Under the pieces are notes generated by a model. It did not search any database and was not told the origin of the DNA. It saw only the letters and a list, made by a program, of their open reading frames with translations. 64,000 nt of DNA from Mantis religiosa. Lineage: Eukaryota; Arthropoda; Insecta; Mantodea; Mantidae. This document shows, piece after piece, positions 60,805-64,000 of the stretch (position 1 is its first letter; each line of letters starts with the position of its first letter). The DNA lies in contig JAUKNK010000057.1 of NCBI GenBank assembly GCA_030765055.1, positions 2,364,001 through 2,428,000 of the forward strand. Direction: 5' to 3'. The position numbers were made by a program, and so were the translations under genes.

Positions 60805-61925
60805 AGGCCACTAGGTGTTCGCCGGCGTCCCTCATCTGGTCTTCTGTCTCCGGCGTAGCGGACACTCCTCGTTCTCGACGTCGGGATAGATGCTACCTGG
60901 GCCGCCTCCATCCTTAATGCCGCTGTCAGCGCCTCGTGGATGTTTTTATAATCGCCGAGCATTAGGCGCTGACGAATCTCCGTGTCCCGTACCCCGTCGA
61001 CAAAGTTGTAGGCGGCTTCCCGGGATACGAACTCCAGTGGCAGGTCAACCAAGGCCTTGCTAGCCAGCTACTCGATCGCTATGGCTTACTCCTGCAGCGT
61101 CTCCCCCGGCTGCTGTGACCTTGCCTTTAGTTGGCTGCGGTACGCTGCGGCTAAGCGGTGGTTCCCGAAACGATTCTCCAGGGCCTCCCAGATGTCCTTG
61201 GGAGCCGCCGTCGTCTGCACCGCGTTTAGGATTTCCGCGGCCCGTCCCTGGAGGCTGGCTATTAACTGTGTGGCCTCCTCCTCCGGTTACCATCTGTTGT
61301 GCCTGGCCACTGTGTCGAACTGGCGGCGGAAGACCTCGAATGTTGACGCGCCGTCATATTTCGGAGGTTTGACGCGCGCCGATGTTGTGTCGCGTACCGG
61401 CGCGTCAGCCTTCAAATCCTTCAGTCTCCTGCCAGCGACGTCCTCCACCATGGCGTTCAGGAACTTGACGCTGCTGTCGGCCTTTCCCTCCAGGTTGTTT
61501 ACGCTGTTCGCGAGGTCTTCGACGTCTTCAACCATGGCGTTCAGGGACTTGGCGTTATTGTCGGCCTTTTCCTGTAGGTCATTGAAGCGGTTCGCCAGGT
61601 CCTCGACGCGCTCGTCCACTTGGCCCATCCGCTTGCCCAGCTCCGCCACGTCATCCTTCACGCCGGCCAACTGTTCCTCAAATTTGGCGGCGAGGACCTC
61701 GTTCGCCTCCTTCATTTCCGTGGCCAGACTGTCGTTCGCTGCCTTCATTTCTGTGGTCAATTCGGTCTTTATTTCTTTCAACTCTGCGGCCAGGTTGTAA
61801 TTTGCCGCTTCTGTTGTTGTTAACTCGTTCATCTTCGCGGCCAAGTTGTTATTTGCCGCTTCCGACTTCGCTGTTAATTCGTTCATCTTCTGCAAAAGCA
61901 TTTCCAATGCCGATTCCATGGCCAT
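60790..61925 (-). pseudogene. Ty3/gypsy gag relic
   Basis: Probable start at 61925 (MAMESALEML), since the ORF upstream of it is LTR and primer-site sequence. Residues ~10-190 are strongly heptad-like coiled coil (LAAKMNEL, EMKAANDSLATEMKEA, VEDLANRFNDLQEKAD). Then come the capsid-like motif KPPKYDGASTFEVFRRQFD and, after an in-frame TAA at ~61288, sequence in the same frame that is still gag-like (LIASLQGRAAEIL). Two more in-frame stops lie near 61085 and 61070. The C-terminal part is open at 61052-60798 (LEFVSREAAYNFVDGVRD). A CCHC zinc knuckle is visible at 60803-60762, with a TGA right after its first cysteine. So gag is intact in layout but broken by nonsense codons. Confidence 0.88.
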
Positions 61926-61945
61926 ATTCTTCGGTGATGTTGTTA

Positions 61946-61963
61946 TCCCGCTTCCTGACACCA
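61946..61963 (-). promoter_or_regulatory. tRNA primer-binding site of element 2
   Basis: On the coding strand TGGTGTCAGGAAGCGGGA starts two bases inside the 5' LTR. The leading TGG pairs with the CCA end of a tRNA. The sequence resembles the leucine-tRNA-type sites of several insect gypsy elements (from memory; not checked). Confidence 0.7.
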
Positions 61964-61965
61964 TT

Positions 61966-62202
61966 TGTGACTTTGTGGGTTCGTGAAAATCAAAAGTGGA
62001 GGCTTCAAACACGAAAACTGCACTTTATTTTCCTAGCAAATACATTGTTCACATCACAATTTGCTAGCTCCTAAAACTGTTTTTTTTTCTCTAACTCTAC
62101 AGTCAACTGTCTCGCTTCCGGTAACGATTGGTCCCGAGGTTTTCCGAATCTCCACCGGCCATCATTTTTCATCGGCTTCGCGAATCTACCGCCAGGGCGA
62201 CA
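61966..62202 (-). repeat. 5' LTR of Ty3/gypsy element 2 (237 bp)
   Basis: On the coding strand it reads TGTCGCCCTGGCGG... to ...CCCACAAAGTCACA, with canonical TG...CA ends. Flanks ATAC (59373-59376) and ATAT (62203-62206) could be a decayed four-base target duplication. The two LTRs differ at many sites, so the insertion is old. Confidence 0.9.
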
Positions 62203-62849
62203 ATATTTATTAAGGAAGTAAGGATTTATCGATATGCTGGAAGTAATCTGCCATGATAGGATAGAAATTTCGGGTAAAATGTAATCCAGATTATACAATC
62301 AAATTATATATTACGAAATTGTACTTATCTAAAGTTTTATTTATGTCACTAGAAACCACACAAGAAAACGAGAGATCTCAATACTCTAATTTAATCAAAC
62401 TCAATCATCAAGAAGCAATTGCAGCTACAGTGAAGTAACCCTGTTACATCTGGCTTCCTGCCCTGGTTCTTCGAAAGAGTCAAGGTGCATCCTAATCTGC
62501 TACGAATAGAGAAACAGGTTACAGCTTTATTTAACCTTTTATATGGAAGACTGGGTTTTCTACGGGGTACCTTTTAATTGCTTTAAGTTTAAATTTTTGT
62601 TCTGTTTTCTGTTTTATTTTATTCGGTAAGCGATTGTACAATTCTTTAGATTTATTTTCTATATTATTGTCACTTAATATTTCTGTTAATCTGTTTACGA
62701 AATAACTTTGTTTTGTTCTTGTGTGATGTGTATGTATGTACGTGTTTTTATTTTGGTTGCTACAATTTTTGCTGTAAATGTTAATTCATGTAATGTTTCA
62801 TAAACATTTCTACACGAATCTGTCTTTTCTAGCTTACAAGTTATTCTCA
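62203..62849. other. AT-rich spacer
   Basis: No gene. It may include the 3' end of the LINE that starts to be readable at ~62850, but no tail or target duplication was identified. Confidence 0.4.
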
Positions 62850-63660
62850 TAGCATATTTCTAGAGTCTTAATGATCTTATCATTGGTTTTATCTGCACAT
62901 TTCCCCATAATACCACCCCATAGCATAAATGAGAGTGTATGACTCCATAGTAAATTTGTATCAGAGTTTCTCTATCCATTTGTTGTGCTGCCTGTTTTAA
63001 AATATATAGTCCCATATTTATTTTCTTTACTAATTTTTCAATGTGTTGTTTCCAATTTAGATTGTTATCTATTGTTAGTGCAAGGAATTTTGCATTTGTT
63101 ACTTCTTGTGTTTTTTTTCTATCTAATGTTAATTGCATATGTAATTGGATTTCTTTGTTTAAGGTGATTTACATCCATTCTGTTTTGCTTGTATTTATTA
63201 CCATGCATAGGTTTCGTAACTCACTACTCATTTTTTCAAGTATAAGATTGGATTTATTTTGTATTGCACTTTCCGTTTTTCCCTTCACTGTGATTGTGTT
63301 GTCATCAGCATATCCAATGCGCAATCCGCCTGCTCCTGCTATTGTTTTGAATATACTGTTTATCTATATATAAGGAATAAGCAGGGCCTGAGTTTCGAGC
63401 CTTGGGTTACACCATAAGTTATTTTCCTAAATGAAGATCTAATTTTGTCCAATTTACCATTTGAATTATATATTATTTCCACACACTGCTTCCTGCCCTG
63501 AAGATATTATTTCAGCCAATCTAATGATATGCTCCTTATCCCATAAATTTCTGTTTGGTTAATTAGTTTTTTTATGTTTACGCAATCAAACGCTTTTGTC
63601 AGATCAGCAAAAATTGCCACTATATATTCTTTTCTGTTCAATGCATTTATAATGATGCCA
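62850..63660 (-). pseudogene. LINE (non-LTR) reverse transcriptase relic
   Basis: Minus-strand readings in order: FADLTKAFDCVN (catalytic motif A, near 63600), YGVTQGSKLRPCLFLIY (motif B region, near 63400), GYADDNTITVKG with catalytic YADD at 63312-63301, and the post-RT region FLALTIDNNLNWKQHIEKL, then YGVIHSHLCYGVVLWGN (63138-62860). Frameshifts and stops separate them. The pattern fits Jockey/CR1-like or RTE-like LINEs; the clade is uncertain. The 5' part is cut off near the SINE at 63672. Confidence 0.87.
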
Positions 63661-63671
63661 TTTCCTTTATA

Positions 63672-63918
63672 GCCCGCCTCGGTAGCGTAGGGGGTAGCAT
63701 GTCTGCCTTACGTTCAAGAGGTCCCGAGTTCAAATCTCGGTCAGGGTGAGTTACCTGGATAAGTTTCTTTGCGGGGTTTTCCCTTATTCTTCAAGACGAA
63801 TGTCGGGTAACTCTAAGCTCCAGGGACCCTGGACTCGTTTGAGCATCATTTCACCGAATTCATTCACCGTCCGATATGACTTAACGTTGGAGAACAAAAA
63901 TTACAAAAAAGAAAGAAA
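63672..63918 (+). mobile_element. tRNA-derived SINE family A, full-length copy
   Basis: Starts GCCCGCCTCGG, with A box TAGCGTAGGGG (63683-63693) and a B-box-like GAGTTCAAATC (63726-63736), followed by the family body (GGGGTTTTCCCTTATTC, TTGAGCATCATTTCACC, CCGATATGACTTAACG) and an A-rich tail. Flanked by TCCTTTATA at 63663-63671 and 63919-63927. It has no protein-coding role. Confidence 0.9.
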
Positions 63919-63927
63919 TCCTTTATA

Positions 63928-64000
63928 TTGTACTAGGACTAGGTATTGTACTATTGGACTATTATATTGTACTATTATATTTGTACTATTATATTGTACT
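63928..64000. repeat. AT-rich simple tandem repeat at the window end
   Basis: Imperfect repeats of TATTGTACTA and TATTATATTGTACTA continue to the last base. Confidence 0.8.

Noticed and set aside
63672..63745. Functional tRNA gene at the SINE head
   Set aside because: It is the 5' part of a SINE with target-site duplications and an A-rich tail.

Overview
The window is eukaryotic, repeat-dominated, non-genic DNA. I see no intact host gene, operon, rRNA or CRISPR array. The mobile-element content (mariner-like transposase relics with arthropod-type motifs, a Penelope-like element with GIY-YIG motif and hammerhead ribozyme, Ty3/gypsy, LINEs, two kinds of tRNA-derived SINE) points to an arthropod, most likely an insect. 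Species cannot be read from this sequence. The AT-rich background, lack of long ORFs and dense degenerate elements suggest pericentromeric, subtelomeric or other heterochromatic DNA (inference).

Layout. 1-4687 is a unit (U1) repeated almost collinearly at 32497-37530 (U2); a third, shorter copy lies at about 47968-49415 (U3). Between U1 and U2 lies a satellite block: SatA (5168-26086), a 33-bp satellite of three CTA-starting modules organised into a near-identical 4755-bp higher-order repeat; SatB (26087-28977), a 22-bp satellite alternating as a 44-bp dimer; and a GC/CpG-richer block (28978 to about 33370), much of which looks like a decayed tandem array and which contains three fresh 371-bp units. 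The GC block runs into U2, and its last part (from 32497) is also the start of U1.

From 37531 to the end the window is an AT-rich transposon graveyard: a SINE with target-site duplications (37756-37971), an inverted duplication carrying two mariner relics (38574-43097), a plus-strand Ty3/gypsy deletion derivative (44517-46279), Tc1/mariner-superfamily fragments (43200, 47480, 56930, 58750), a transposase-like relic of unassigned family (51001), LINE fragments (50259, 62850), a Penelope-like element with its hammerhead ribozyme (53531-54780), a second Ty3/gypsy derivative with both LTRs (59377-62202), and a SINE (63672-63918) next to an AT-rich simple repeat.

Nothing here works as a pathway. 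The most informative signals are structural: two hammerhead ribozyme cores, a long phased A-tract satellite with recent unequal exchange, a segmental duplication whose two halves differ sharply in divergence, a SINE that dates the duplication, and a 274-bp foldback element made of two opposed tRNA-like halves. Many short ORFs, especially the 11-residue periodic ones in SatA, are by-products of repeat periods divisible by three and are not annotated as genes.
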